Of a DNA stretch of 43,948 nt, positions 8,469 through 17,256 are shown piece by piece. The stretch is taken from contig CP070686.1 of the NCBI GenBank assembly GCA_020353055.1, positions 1,478,944 through 1,522,891 on the forward strand. The letters are read 5' to 3'. The translations under genes were made by a program, and so were the position numbers. The stretch comes from Caldifarciminota bacterium (GTDB lineage: Bacteria > Hydrothermota > Tepidihabitantia > SM23-42). Positions within the stretch are counted from its first letter, which is position 1. Each line of letters begins with the position of its first letter. The notes beneath the pieces are model-generated. The model did no database searches and was not told the DNA's origin. It worked only from the letters and a program-made list of their open reading frames with translations.

Positions 8469-9122
8469 TTAATTGGCCGGATATCCAACGGTCTGGGCCA
8501 AGATCACTTTTTGCTCGGAAGCCAATTTCATCTTCTTTGACATTTCGCCGCGGTTCAGGGCACCCCGCACAACTGTTGCCAGCCCCTCAGAAGCGCAGAA
8601 TAAATAAACATTCTGGCTTATGAATCCTGCGTCTGCTGCTGAATAGAAGTCTTTGTCTCTTTGTGATCTGTTGCCCATGCGCGCATAATCCGCAACAAAA
8701 ATAAAATTGATCGGAGCATCCTTCACAAACTCCTGCGTGCCGGTAAAACCGCGGATATCATCTGACAGCACTTGTCTCAGTGAGTGCTCAGATGCATTGT
8801 ACACATGAAGACCTTTTGCCGATGCCACGTATATGTCGATCTCCTGCCAGTTCACGGCCGACGGCGCAGTACGTTTGCCAGATTCTGGCCTGTTCACTCC
8901 CCATGCAGCCCAGAGCATGTCCGAAAGCATCTGGAGTGGAATCTCCTTCCTGCTGAATTCTCGCGCAGATCTTCTATCCCTCAACACTTCCATGAGAGGT
9001 CTTCCGCCTGTAGTCCTTGGTTCTGGGAGATCCATGACCGTGGCGTCATCTGCCCGGCAAAAACTACACATACTGATAATAACGAAACAAACAGTTAAGA
9101 CATGATTCAAGTATTGTGTCAA
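8469..9122 (-). CDS. SagB/ThcOx-type nitroreductase-family protein with signal peptide
   Basis: This 217-residue protein begins with a hydrophobic signal segment (about residues 7-24) and then a flavin-binding nitroreductase fold. The phosphate-binding RRSAREFS follows MEVLRDR, APSAVNWQEIDIYV is typical of the SagB-like branch, and the C-terminal LAQTVGYP is the usual end strand. It should bind FMN and reduce or oxidise a small substrate, probably outside the cytoplasm. The start is a TTG at 9122 with GGAGGT six bases upstream, and this spacing decides it over internal candidates. The HAD gene follows 26 bases downstream. No Sag-like toxin cluster is present, so a role in peptide modification is not supported. 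Confidence 0.87.
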   Translation of the reverse strand: MTQYLNHVLTVCFVIISMCSFCRADDATVMDLPEPRTTGGRPLMEVLRDRRSAREFSRKEIPLQMLSDMLWAAWGVNRPESGKRTAPSAVNWQEIDIYVASAKGLHVYNASEHSLRQVLSDDIRGFTGTQEFVKDAPINFIFVADYARMGNRSQRDKDFYSAADAGFISQNVYLFCASEGLATVVRGALNRGEMSKKMKLASEQKVILAQTVGYPAN

Positions 9123-9166
9123 TTTGTACCTCCATTTTTCAAATAATTAAATATTTTTTATAATTA

Positions 9167-10654
9167 CTACGGAAGCAAAATACACTTCCGGTTTTTTTCA
9201 GATCTATTGGATATTAGATGAAAGAAATAAATACCTGCGCTCAAATCCTGCGGACGCCAGACTACACTGTGCATGCCCGACAACTTCGTTTCATCAACCA
9301 GCGTGGTGACTTCCTCTCCAATACTATTGTATACCTTAAGTGTCACATGACCGGGATATTTAAGGACGTAAAATACTTCGGTGTGGGTTCGAACAGGGTT
9401 TGGATAGTTGCGTAGTAAGTATGCAGAACCGGATCCAATTATCGGGTTCTCAAATTCGTCCACGTTCGTTAACACGCTGCTGCTTTTAACATGATAGATA
9501 TCATAGACACTCGTATTTCCTCCTGTATGGCAGGCAACGTGCCCGTAGCCCAGTTGATCAACTTGGAACGAAGGAGAAAAATGATCGCCGCCGATGACCA
9601 GACTAACCTGCCAGGCACTGGTGGAATCCTTACCCGAATAGTAGACGTTACCGGTATAGAAATTGCCGCTCGTCTCCATCCACACGATATGGGGCGCTCC
9701 GTAGCAATCGACAGCGAGTGCAGGCTCTACAGCGCTGCCGCCCAACGAAGCCAACTCATACTGTTGCCATACCTGGCCGTAGGGCTTGTGAAAGTAGTAG
9801 ACCCGGCCGGGAAATCCCCAGCCATCATTGCCGCTGACGGCGAGGTGGTAATTGCCATTTTCTTCAATGACCATCGATGCGGAATAATCATTCGCATTAC
9901 CGCTGTACAGAATCTCATACTGCCAGTCAATGCCGCCCTGCGCTTCATTCCACGCGTGGTGGATATGGTAATTACCGTAGTCACCGCCCCGGTATACGAT
10001 ATGCGCAACACCATCTGCAGTGACCGCCATGAACGGGGATGCACCTGAACCGTAAGGACCGAGTTCACTGCCGGCAAGAGTCTGAACAGACCAGGAGATA
10101 TTGGGACCTACCAAGTAACCCGTAGCGTACGCGATTTTGTACTCCGCGGTTGCGGTATCGACGGTTATCCATGCCGCGTGCGGTAATCCCCAACCGTCAA
10201 TGGCAACGGCCGGCGAACGGTCGAACTGAGCATTAATCGTGACCGGATACATCTGCCATAAGCCTCCAGACAAATAGGCTGAGCAAATCTCAGAATTATG
10301 TTCATAAACGACAAAAGGTACTCCGCTCTGCGACCACCATGTGATTGCCGGATCAAAATTGACCTGCGTTGAATCGGTAACTTCCTGCGGTGCACCCCAT
10401 ATGCCGCTTGGACTGTTCGTGCAGTAGAAGATTCGCCAGCCCACTGTTCTCTGATGCTTCCACACAAGATGTACCATGCCGGAGTCGTCAATGCACAATG
10501 ATTGCAGCCTCGTCTCCTTCCGGACCTGCGTGTTTGTGATGGTATCGACCACAGGGTTCTCCCACTGTGCCCACATCGATGACCATGTGCCTAAAAAAAC
10601 CGCCAAAATAGAAAAGACATTCACCGATGATAATACATTCTTAATGTAGTTCAT
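9167..10654 (-). CDS. Secreted beta-rich protein with C-terminal T9SS-like sorting domain
   Basis: This 495-residue protein has a signal peptide (MNYIKNVLSS... ending near WAQ) and a long region of repeating blocks. Each block contains variants of D..G..H.VW or G.PH..W (SGMVHLVWKH, WGLPHAAWIT, DGVAHIVYRG, YGAPHIVWME), which suggests a beta-propeller. The last ~80 residues form a Por-type sorting and FlgD-like Ig domain: NYPNP, VTLKVYNSIGEEVTTLVD, LSAGIYFFHL. It is expected at the cell surface or in the medium. The ATG at 10654 has GGAGG six bases upstream; a longer reading to 10738 would overlap the neighbouring gene and is rejected. It follows the small protein gene at 10671 by 16 bases. Function beyond export is unknown. 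Confidence 0.85.
   Translation of the reverse strand: MNYIKNVLSSVNVFSILAVFLGTWSSMWAQWENPVVDTITNTQVRKETRLQSLCIDDSGMVHLVWKHQRTVGWRIFYCTNSPSGIWGAPQEVTDSTQVNFDPAITWWSQSGVPFVVYEHNSEICSAYLSGGLWQMYPVTINAQFDRSPAVAIDGWGLPHAAWITVDTATAEYKIAYATGYLVGPNISWSVQTLAGSELGPYGSGASPFMAVTADGVAHIVYRGGDYGNYHIHHAWNEAQGGIDWQYEILYSGNANDYSASMVIEENGNYHLAVSGNDGWGFPGRVYYFHKPYGQVWQQYELASLGGSAVEPALAVDCYGAPHIVWMETSGNFYTGNVYYSGKDSTSAWQVSLVIGGDHFSPSFQVDQLGYGHVACHTGGNTSVYDIYHVKSSSVLTNVDEFENPIIGSGSAYLLRNYPNPVRTHTEVFYVLKYPGHVTLKVYNSIGEEVTTLVDETKLSGMHSVVWRPQDLSAGIYFFHLISNRSEKNRKCILLP
9170..9198 (+). terminator. Plus-strand intrinsic-terminator-like hairpin
   Basis: CGGAAG (9170-9175) and CTTCCG (9185-9190) enclose a 9-base loop and are followed by G and seven T on the plus strand. 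No plus-strand gene lies upstream. It may stop antisense transcription into the minus-strand genes, or it may be fortuitous, because it overlaps the 3' end of the secreted protein gene. Confidence 0.35.
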
Positions 10655-10670
10655 GCAAATCCTCCATCTC

Positions 10671-10985
10671 TTAATTCGATACCGAATACAGCCACCACCT
10701 TTTTCTGGCCTGTCCTTTCGGCAGTGACTTACGTTCAAAATATATCTTCATAATCAAACCGTTGGTGGTCTTTATCTCATACCAGTGTTTACGCACATAT
10801 TTCTCTTTGCTGCCGCTCTTGCAGAGCGAGGTTTCCTTCCACGAACGGACAACCGCGGCAATGCCATACTCTGATTTACGCCACACAAACCTTGAAGGCA
10901 GTCCCGGTGCGCCACGTGACATCGCTTTTGTGTCAAATGTTCCTTTGGCCGGTTTTATTGCCTCGCTGACAAAGCGCTCATTCAT
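10671..10985 (-). CDS. Small conserved cytoplasmic protein, DUF6504-like
   Basis: This 104-residue basic protein has a characteristic string of features: MNERFVSEAIKPAKGTFDT, then SRFVWRKSEYGIAAVVRSWKE, then RKHWYEIKTTNGLIMKIYFE and a terminal ARKRWWLYSV. I recognise the pattern as a widespread family of small uncharacterised proteins, probably DUF6504, but no function is known. A GTG at 10991 would overlap the methyltransferase stop by four bases. The ATG at 10985 has GAGG five bases upstream and is preferred. It sits between the O-methyltransferase and the secreted repeat protein in a tight gene run. Confidence 0.78.
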   Translation of the reverse strand: MNERFVSEAIKPAKGTFDTKAMSRGAPGLPSRFVWRKSEYGIAAVVRSWKETSLCKSGSKEKYVRKHWYEIKTTNGLIMKIYFERKSLPKGQARKRWWLYSVSN

Positions 10986-10987
10986 CG

Positions 10988-11578
10988 TCACCTCTTCACA
11001 CTCAGCAACAAGCCGCTGCCGACAGGAACGACAACCGAGTCAACCCGCTGATCACTCAGTGCGTGCTCGACCATATCCTTCAATACATCTGTGTGACTTA
11101 TCACGTTATCGGCAACAAGAATTCCATTCGCAGTCATATTCGGCACGACTTTCTCGTAGCATTCTCTGTACATCTCCTTTTCAGCATCAAGAAAACAGAA
11201 AGAAATATCGCGGTAATCATCCAGATACTCAAGAGCATCACCCGCGACGAGTTCTACGATATCTTCAACCTCGGCAGTGCGAAATGTCTCGCTTGCGATT
11301 CTCACTTTTTGGGGCAAGATCTCGAAAGTCGTCAATTTTCTCTTGAGCTTTCTGCACGCAAGAGCCAACCACAATGCCGAATAACCGCCACTCGTGCCGA
11401 TCTCGAGATAAGTTCCCTCAGGCGCCAGCGATGCCATGATCGCGAGAAACTTACCGGTCTCCCTTGGTACCTGGCGCAGTCTTATTTGCGAGGGGATGTT
11501 CCCAAGTCTGTGTTTTCTATCCAGATCCTCGAGATAAGTCATCCTTTTTCTAACCACATCCGGGATATAGTGAAACAT
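10988..11578 (-). CDS. SAM-dependent O-methyltransferase (Methyltransf_3 type)
   Basis: This 196-residue class I methyltransferase has motif I EIGTSGGYSA (59-68), an acidic metal-contact region FLDAEKEMY (129-137) with Asp131, and ADNV (156-159). These are the marks of the catechol/caffeoyl-CoA-like O-methyltransferase family, which methylates a hydroxyl with a bound divalent metal. The bacterial substrate is unknown. The ATG at 11578 has GGAAGG upstream and lies six bases after the stop of the preceding methyltransferase gene, so the two are co-transcribed. Its stop is followed at once by the small DUF6504-like gene. Confidence 0.9.
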   Translation of the reverse strand: MFHYIPDVVRKRMTYLEDLDRKHRLGNIPSQIRLRQVPRETGKFLAIMASLAPEGTYLEIGTSGGYSALWLALACRKLKRKLTTFEILPQKVRIASETFRTAEVEDIVELVAGDALEYLDDYRDISFCFLDAEKEMYRECYEKVVPNMTANGILVADNVISHTDVLKDMVEHALSDQRVDSVVVPVGSGLLLSVKR

Positions 11579-11584
11579 GCTGAC

Positions 11585-12415
11585 TTACACCTTCCTTTCT
11601 TCGAACATAGCAGTTCCTCCACGGGTCTTCTCTGCAACCACCATGCGTATAGGCCCGTGTGGCGTGTAGAATCCTTTGGCACCGAACTGCTGCTCCATTT
11701 TTTCCTTCATGCGTTTGTAGGTCTCGGCATAGACAACTTCTCGGTGTGGGGGTTCATCGACCCGCGCTTGCGTTATCCAGCCATCACTATACAGTTTTAT
11801 CGCCGCTTCGGCAACTCTCCGACACCATTTAACGTCGAGTGTAAACTCGCCCTTGAAGACAACTTTCGTACATTCCGTGCTGAGCAATGCAAGTAAGGTT
11901 TCGAATGTGAAGTCATCGACCAGGATCAAGCATCCACGTGGTTTTAGCACGCGTATCGCCTCGGTCACTGCTCTTCGCACTCCCTCATCGGCAAAACCGA
12001 TCCTCATATCCTGTAAACCAAGAAAACAGCTGACTGAATCAAAAGTCAGATCAGAAAACGGCATGCTACGAGCATCAGATTGAACCAGGGTGACGCTGAC
12101 CTTCGCCCGTCCCAGTAGTTTCCTGATACACGCATGCGGGCCAGTGAAATCAATATTAAGTCCGTATAACGTAACATCAGGAAAGCGCCATCCTAGTTGA
12201 GCCAGAAAGGTACCGTAGCCGCATGCGAAATCAAGATGCCGTCCAGCGTGAATCTCAGGCATGTTGGCAGTAGCCCAGCGCTGTGATCCACCCCACCCGA
12301 TATCGAGTCCATCGATCTCGCGCATTATTTCGTCTTGCCCCTCTGTGAACCAGTCGCGCAGACGCTCCTCACGGCGTATTATCTCATCGTCACTAATACG
12401 AGGCGAAGCTTTCAT
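11585..12415 (-). CDS. Class I SAM-dependent methyltransferase
   Basis: The protein (276 residues from the ATG at 12415) contains motif I LDFACGYGTF (61-70), then VQSDARSMPFSDLTFDSVSC, which is the usual aspartate and post-II region, and RVLKPRGCLILVDDF. It belongs to the Methyltransf_11/25 group; the substrate is unknown. A longer reading to 12484 exists but would overlap the upstream gene by 50 bases. The 12415 start leaves 19 bases and begins MKASPRISDDEII. Neither has a strong Shine-Dalgarno sequence, so the start is uncertain. It forms a pair with the O-methyltransferase downstream. Confidence 0.82.
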   Translation of the reverse strand: MKASPRISDDEIIRREERLRDWFTEGQDEIMREIDGLDIGWGGSQRWATANMPEIHAGRHLDFACGYGTFLAQLGWRFPDVTLYGLNIDFTGPHACIRKLLGRAKVSVTLVQSDARSMPFSDLTFDSVSCFLGLQDMRIGFADEGVRRAVTEAIRVLKPRGCLILVDDFTFETLLALLSTECTKVVFKGEFTLDVKWCRRVAEAAIKLYSDGWITQARVDEPPHREVVYAETYKRMKEKMEQQFGAKGFYTPHGPIRMVVAEKTRGGTAMFEERKV

Positions 12416-12434
12416 CACCAAGACCCATCTGGGC

Positions 12435-13121
12435 TCAACATCTGGCGAGTATTCTCTCGAGCAATGCCCTGCGTCGCCGCGCAATTTTGGCTTTCGCCCT
12501 GTAACGCTTGATTAATCGTTCACAGGCTGGCGCCGCATAACGCAATTCATCGAGTACCAGCTTGTCTTCCATCTCACTGAGCGCCAGTAATGTGTAATAG
12601 AACGGAAAGCGCCGCCACTTACCGGTGCCATCACGGTATTTCCTGAGTACCTTCAACCCGGCACTGAGACGTTTTTTCGGCTTTTTCAAACCACCGACTG
12701 CCAGATGCCTCCACAATGACGCCGTGCAAATACCACAACAATAGAATCCTCGAACCCGGCCGGGCGTTTCGCAGCTCATCAGTGCCCTCATGATGCCTTT
12801 GTTTGATTTTTTTAGCGCCTCATTAGCCATTTTTGAGTGGCCGTCAAGCAGAATCAACGCGCGACTTGCCTCTTCACCTAGAATGTGACCGATCGCCGCG
12901 CCGGAAACCACCCTTTCGCCCGTAAAAACTCTGATACCCTTCTTGTAATCCAACGGAGTCGGGGCAAACATGCCGCGATAGGCGCCGTTCAACCCTTGTC
13001 TTCCGGCGATCCATTTCGCTGCTTCAGAGCGGACGGCATTAGGTAGCGAATCGCCGCTGAAGAAAACCTCACTCAGTGCATCCAGTGTCGCGGCAAGACT
13101 ATTCGTATGGACTATCTTCAT
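12435..13121 (-). CDS. Conserved protein of unknown function, helical, Cys-rich patch
   Basis: I do not recognise this 228-residue protein. It appears soluble and mostly helical, with a very basic C-terminus (RAKAKIARRRRALLE). A conserved-looking patch GFYCCGICTASLWRHL followed by GKWRRFPFYYTLLALSEM recalls the helix pairs of alpha/alpha-toroid repeat proteins, but this is only a resemblance. The start ATG has GGAGGT four bases upstream. It lies 29 bases after the thioesterase gene and 19 bases before the methyltransferase gene, so it probably shares their operon. Confidence 0.75.
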   Translation of the reverse strand: MKIVHTNSLAATLDALSEVFFSGDSLPNAVRSEAAKWIAGRQGLNGAYRGMFAPTPLDYKKGIRVFTGERVVSGAAIGHILGEEASRALILLDGHSKMANEALKKSNKGIMRALMSCETPGRVRGFYCCGICTASLWRHLAVGGLKKPKKRLSAGLKVLRKYRDGTGKWRRFPFYYTLLALSEMEDKLVLDELRYAAPACERLIKRYRAKAKIARRRRALLERILARC

Positions 13122-13150
13122 TCATACCTCCAACTAATGGTAATAATCGT

Positions 13151-13594
13151 CTATCTTTTCTTCTCCGTCTGCCGCCCGAATAAATCCGTGAATTCGGGCG
13201 GTGTAGGTGCTACTTTTCTGGCCTTGTAGTCGAAAAACACAACACCGGTCTTTACGTGGGCAACGTCTTCCTTTGTTGCGATGTTCGTAACCCGGAAGAA
13301 AAAATCGCAACCTGTCTTTCCGATGTTATCGACGGTAACATCAAATTTCAAAACATCTCCATGAAAACTCTCCGATTTGTAAATGATGACCGTATCCACC
13401 ATGATGATGCCAACACCGCCGATATCGGCCTCGGTAAACCCATTTGCCTTCAAGAATCTCAACCGCGCCTCATGCACCAGAGACAACAACGAATCATTGC
13501 CCAGATGCCCACCGTAGTTTATGTTTTCGATCCTCACGGGTATCTCTATGGAAAAGTCGAACCTTTCCGGTAATTCAAGTTTCATTCTTGCCAC
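13151..13594 (-). CDS. Acyl-CoA thioesterase, 4HBT hot-dog fold
   Basis: This 147-residue protein matches the YbgC/4HBT layout: VRIENINYGGHLGNDSLLSLVHEARLRFL in place of the usual R..D.D..GHvnN..Y....E.aR, then VIIYKSESFHGDVLKFDV, and C-terminal TGVVFFDYKARKVAPTP. Such enzymes hydrolyse short acyl-CoA or aromatic thioesters in the cytoplasm. The usual catalytic Asp is replaced by Asn or Gly in NINYGGH, so the exact activity is uncertain. The start is a GTG at 13594 with GAGGAG seven bases upstream; an ATG three codons later is too far from it. Confidence 0.85.
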   Translation of the reverse strand: MARMKLELPERFDFSIEIPVRIENINYGGHLGNDSLLSLVHEARLRFLKANGFTEADIGGVGIIMVDTVIIYKSESFHGDVLKFDVTVDNIGKTGCDFFFRVTNIATKEDVAHVKTGVVFFDYKARKVAPTPPEFTDLFGRQTEKKR

Positions 13595-13636
13595 AAACGT
13601 ACTCCTCTCTCCATTTAGACAACGACCATGACGGTC

Positions 13637-14281
13637 CTATCCTGTTGATTGAACATCGTGCTCGACAAAGAAAGCCGCAAGAAAGATCAGGAACGATATT
13701 GCGACTAACGGTTCGGTTATTATCATGACCCTACCTGCACCTTTTTCGATGAGCCACATCCAAACCGCCGGCGATACGCGCGACGCCGAGACGAGTAACA
13801 ACCAGGCCGTGCCCGTTACCGCAACCGTAGAAGCCACGCGTAATCTCAAAGTAGTATTACGGCGGTTGCTCGCCATGCTGAAAAGAATAAAGAAGAGAAG
13901 CAACGGAATAGTGAATATGACTTGCGTAAGAGACACTATCAACCCTGACCCGCGTGTTGCAACCCAGCGCCATACAGCGGGAAATCTGTGCAGCACCGCG
14001 ATAACTGACATCCAGGACATAGCGATCAAAGCACTCAGCGTTGCATTGAATGATGTGATTGTGCTATTATTATTGACATTATGTACGTGTAGTAAAGTAA
14101 AGAAGAAGAGAAGCGAAAATGCAAAAACTATCTCGGTCATCGCCAGGACCGTCAGCATTGGACCTCGCGAGCCGAACGAACGCACGAATTCGGGAGAAAC
14201 ACGGATCATGATTATTATGATCGCCATCCATGCCGTTCCGAAGATTGCAAGGATATTAGCTATCCTCAGTATTTTCTTCAT
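13637..14281 (-). CDS. Integral membrane protein with threefold internal repeat
   Basis: This 214-residue protein has about six membrane helices and no family I recognise. It is built from three copies of a two-helix unit. Each unit has a loop of the type R-x-(S/F)-P-(E/A)-(F/V)-x-R/M, then a glycine-rich turn, then a hydrophobic helix: RVSPEFVRSFGSRG, HRFPAVWRWVATRG and RVSPAVWMWLIEKG. The start ATG overlaps the stop of the upstream flavodoxin-like gene by four bases, so the two are translationally coupled and probably work together. The thioesterase gene follows after 42 bases. Confidence 0.8.
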   Translation of the reverse strand: MKKILRIANILAIFGTAWMAIIIIMIRVSPEFVRSFGSRGPMLTVLAMTEIVFAFSLLFFFTLLHVHNVNNNSTITSFNATLSALIAMSWMSVIAVLHRFPAVWRWVATRGSGLIVSLTQVIFTIPLLLFFILFSMASNRRNTTLRLRVASTVAVTGTAWLLLVSASRVSPAVWMWLIEKGAGRVMIITEPLVAISFLIFLAAFFVEHDVQSTG

Positions 14282-14787
14282 TGCAGAATCTCTTTGAGGC
14301 TGGCCACTATGTTCTGGGTCAGCAATGGCAACTCTTCGCTTTTCGATGCCGATGTCATGACATCGACAGCATAATCTTCACTCTTCCACTCGCCAGATCC
14401 CGACGTCGTAACGACAATCACTTTATCAAGAGCGTCGGCCCGGTCGAGGTATTTTTTTACATCGGGCTGCAGTTTCCACTGCTCGGTCGTATGCACTATC
14501 AATATCGCATCCCATTCACTCTCATCCACTTCCGCCAATCCGGTCACATCCATAACTCGCACGTACCGAGACTCTTCGGCAAGATAAGTGGTTACACTTT
14601 CCACCAACGCATTCTTGAAACCGCTGCCCTGGCTTGCGATCAAGAGTCGCTTGCCTAATTCCGGCTTTCCCAAGTCGTAAGGCTCAACCACACCCTGTCT
14701 ATTGATCAGCAGGTAAACCGCAAACAGTACGACGAGCAGAACAAAGATTGAACCGATCAATATCAAAATAATTTTTAATATCTTCAT
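14278..14787 (-). CDS. Membrane-anchored flavodoxin-like domain protein
   Basis: This 169-residue protein has one N-terminal membrane helix (about residues 4-27) and a compact alpha/beta domain. RLLIASQGSGFKNALVE is in the place of the flavodoxin phosphate-binding loop, followed by DAILIVHTTEQWKL and DKVIVVTTSGSGEW, which are the strands around the flavin site. It may bind FMN or may only keep the fold. The ATG has GGGAG four bases upstream and its own promoter 16-43 bases before it. It is the first gene of the run down to 9167. A coupled membrane protein follows. Confidence 0.72.
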   Translation of the reverse strand: MKILKIILILIGSIFVLLVVLFAVYLLINRQGVVEPYDLGKPELGKRLLIASQGSGFKNALVESVTTYLAEESRYVRVMDVTGLAEVDESEWDAILIVHTTEQWKLQPDVKKYLDRADALDKVIVVTTSGSGEWKSEDYAVDVMTSASKSEELPLLTQNIVASLKEILQ

Positions 14788-14802
14788 CGTTCTCCCTGTC
14801 TG

Positions 14803-14830
14803 ATTCTATTCATACTCTATTATGTGTCAA
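14803..14830 (-). promoter_or_regulatory. Promoter of the 14787-to-9167 gene run
   Basis: Minus-strand TTGACA (14830-14825), 16 bases, TAGAAT (14808-14803). The start codon at 14787 is preceded by GGGAG. This is the only clear promoter before the long set of closely spaced genes that follows. Confidence 0.65.
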
Positions 14831-14859
14831 TCTAATATCACTACCGGCACCGACGTGCA

Positions 14860-17256
14860 TTATTCAGCGATTGTGCACAACACGGCATTCCACGGATTCG
14901 GTGTGATAGACTTAGGCTTTTGAGGCAAGTGAAATCTCTTGGCATTTACGTCTGTACCTTTGACAATGATCTTTACCACAGCGTGTTCCTCTTCAAAGTT
15001 AACAAGGAAAGGCACCGGCATCTCAAATGAAGCCGATACACCACTCTGCTGGACGTAAATAGTTAGGTAGTATTCACCGCCAGTTTCTTCAATATCGTAC
15101 TTGAATTGGTAAACAGGAATCTCGCTACCATATACCCACTGGTTAAAGAACCAATCCATGTTTCTATGGAAGTGTTTTTCCACAACTTTCTTGAAATCCA
15201 GAGTTGTAACAACCTTGCCGGTATAAGTACGCACGTAGTCTTTCATCATTTTGATGAATCGTTCATCACTTTTCTTATTATAATCAAAGAGCATCATCCT
15301 CAACATATGTAGTATGTACGCGCCTTTCACATACGTGAGGTAATATCCTTGCGGTACGTCCAATGAACTTAACCGAAGACCCAACCATATCGGACCGAGA
15401 TCAGCAAGACTAACTCCCCCGCCGACGTCAGAGAAGACCTGACGCCGTAATGCCCTCATATATTTTTTGAAATCATCTGTACTCTTTGTAACCTGCAAGT
15501 GTAATGCTTCTGAATAGGTGGCAAATCCTTCGTTAAGCCAGGTGTCGTGGTACGAGGTTGTCATTACAGAATGCGCCCACCACTGGTGCGCCATCTCGTG
15601 CGATGCAACGCCTTCGTGGTATGACTCCCATTCCCCGTACCAGCGTAGTCCAATAACCGGCTCAAACAACCTTTGCCTCACAGACTCATCGAAGAATGCG
15701 GTGAACGGCAAAAATATCAATGTCGGCCAACTGGCGGCAAAGGAAACTTGCGGCTGTTGGGATATGTTGATATTACGAATCGGGATGTCGCCGAAAAAGT
15801 GATGGAAAACCTCATAGGCGTTACGGCTCTCAATCGCCGCATTCTTGCCAATACCCTCTGTAGTCAACTCTTGAGGCATTAACATCAATTCTGCTTGCAG
15901 GTCGCGATTTTCCTCGAGGGTTCTCCGGACAATCAGCAATGCATCGGATGCTTTTTCGTTGGTATAACAAGTAATATCGCACAGCGAACTCTGCTGAGAT
16001 ACCGCAGAAAATCGACCATAATTGAAACCAGCCAGCATGTGCTCGATTTCACTATCCCACAACGAATATGCCAGATTCCCTTCTGTCCACGCCCTCACTA
16101 GTTTGCCGGTGCCGAGCAAGGTCCTTTTTTGAGGAACAACAAATTTGACCAGGAAATGCCTTGGATCGAAGATATTCGTATAGATGCTCGGGAACCATGC
16201 TATACGACCGCCTATACTGAAATTATCGCCACCAATATCATTGATCAATCCCTCGCCGCTGTATGATAGAGTGAGATCGTAGTTTTTCCCTTCTTGCAGA
16301 GCAAAAGGAAATACAACCCACAGCTGTGCATCCGTCTTTTCGTCTTCCTGAATGACCATGCATGTATCCTTATCCCCTACGATCGCAGTCTCGACACGCA
16401 GTGCCTCATCCAGGTATATCGGCAAGATTCGGGCTTGGCCAGAAACGCATTTGAAGCTCATTCGCGCATCGACCACAAGCCTTTGATTCTCTTTTATCTC
16501 GACATCCATCTGGAGCTCTTCAATATCAAACGTAGACCTCGCCTCCGGAAACGGTGTTCCGGGGTTAGAGCTGTACCATGTTTCAACCTGAGCACGCTTT
16601 GAAAATTTGACCTTTTCATACCGGAAGAGCGTTACTTCTTCCTCATCCATCGGGTCGATGAGATATATGAACTCGCGGTCATCCGTACTTTCAAAAAAGG
16701 CGCTGAAAAACTGCCCACTCCGGCCATTTAAGAGCTCGGCGATAACCCGTGCATCGAAATTCCATGGGAACCGATCACGAATTCTCCGCCGGAGCAAACG
16801 CAAAAGATCCTGCACCGAATCAGGAACACTCATACTCATGATCTCTTGAACACTCGATATCTTTTCGTAGGTATCATCGGCAAATAAGAAAACCGCTTGC
16901 TCGAATTCCAGGTCGACATAATCCTGATCTGTAAAACGCAAGATCTGCTGCTTTTCGATCGCATTATCGGTTGATAAGCGGAAAGCACCCAAACCTTCGA
17001 AATAAGCGGCAACAACGTTTTCAAGGACCGGCTCGAAAAAGTAAATACGCCCATATTTGAACTCAAACTCTGCGGCGTCCTTGTTGATCAAGAAACTGCT
17101 GACTTCCACCACGTTCTTTGCGTCAATAGCCAGGTTTCGCATCTTATCATATTGTATTTCTATCTCGGCCGGTGTCAGTTCAACAATTTCACCCCGCAGT
17201 ACGGTGAAAGAGAAGAGGAGCATAGCTGGCAAAAAGACCCTATAATTTCTTATCAT
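14860..17256 (-). CDS. M1-family zinc metallopeptidase, secreted
   Basis: This 798-residue protein has a signal peptide (about 1-22), an unusual N-terminal region of about 230 residues, and then the M1 N-domain and catalytic domain. The zinc site is intact: HEMAH at 553-557 (His553, catalytic Glu554, His557) and the third ligand Glu576 in NEGFATYSEA. The usual GxMEN exopeptidase motif is not seen; the equivalent stretch reads SFAASWPTLIFLP (505-517). Strict aminopeptidase specificity is therefore doubtful. Its start overlaps the stop of the upstream unknown gene by four bases. It would act on peptides in the periplasm or outside the cell. Confidence 0.9.
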   Translation of the reverse strand: MIRNYRVFLPAMLLFSFTVLRGEIVELTPAEIEIQYDKMRNLAIDAKNVVEVSSFLINKDAAEFEFKYGRIYFFEPVLENVVAAYFEGLGAFRLSTDNAIEKQQILRFTDQDYVDLEFEQAVFLFADDTYEKISSVQEIMSMSVPDSVQDLLRLLRRRIRDRFPWNFDARVIAELLNGRSGQFFSAFFESTDDREFIYLIDPMDEEEVTLFRYEKVKFSKRAQVETWYSSNPGTPFPEARSTFDIEELQMDVEIKENQRLVVDARMSFKCVSGQARILPIYLDEALRVETAIVGDKDTCMVIQEDEKTDAQLWVVFPFALQEGKNYDLTLSYSGEGLINDIGGDNFSIGGRIAWFPSIYTNIFDPRHFLVKFVVPQKRTLLGTGKLVRAWTEGNLAYSLWDSEIEHMLAGFNYGRFSAVSQQSSLCDITCYTNEKASDALLIVRRTLEENRDLQAELMLMPQELTTEGIGKNAAIESRNAYEVFHHFFGDIPIRNINISQQPQVSFAASWPTLIFLPFTAFFDESVRQRLFEPVIGLRWYGEWESYHEGVASHEMAHQWWAHSVMTTSYHDTWLNEGFATYSEALHLQVTKSTDDFKKYMRALRRQVFSDVGGGVSLADLGPIWLGLRLSSLDVPQGYYLTYVKGAYILHMLRMMLFDYNKKSDERFIKMMKDYVRTYTGKVVTTLDFKKVVEKHFHRNMDWFFNQWVYGSEIPVYQFKYDIEETGGEYYLTIYVQQSGVSASFEMPVPFLVNFEEEHAVVKIIVKGTDVNAKRFHLPQKPKSITPNPWNAVLCTIAE

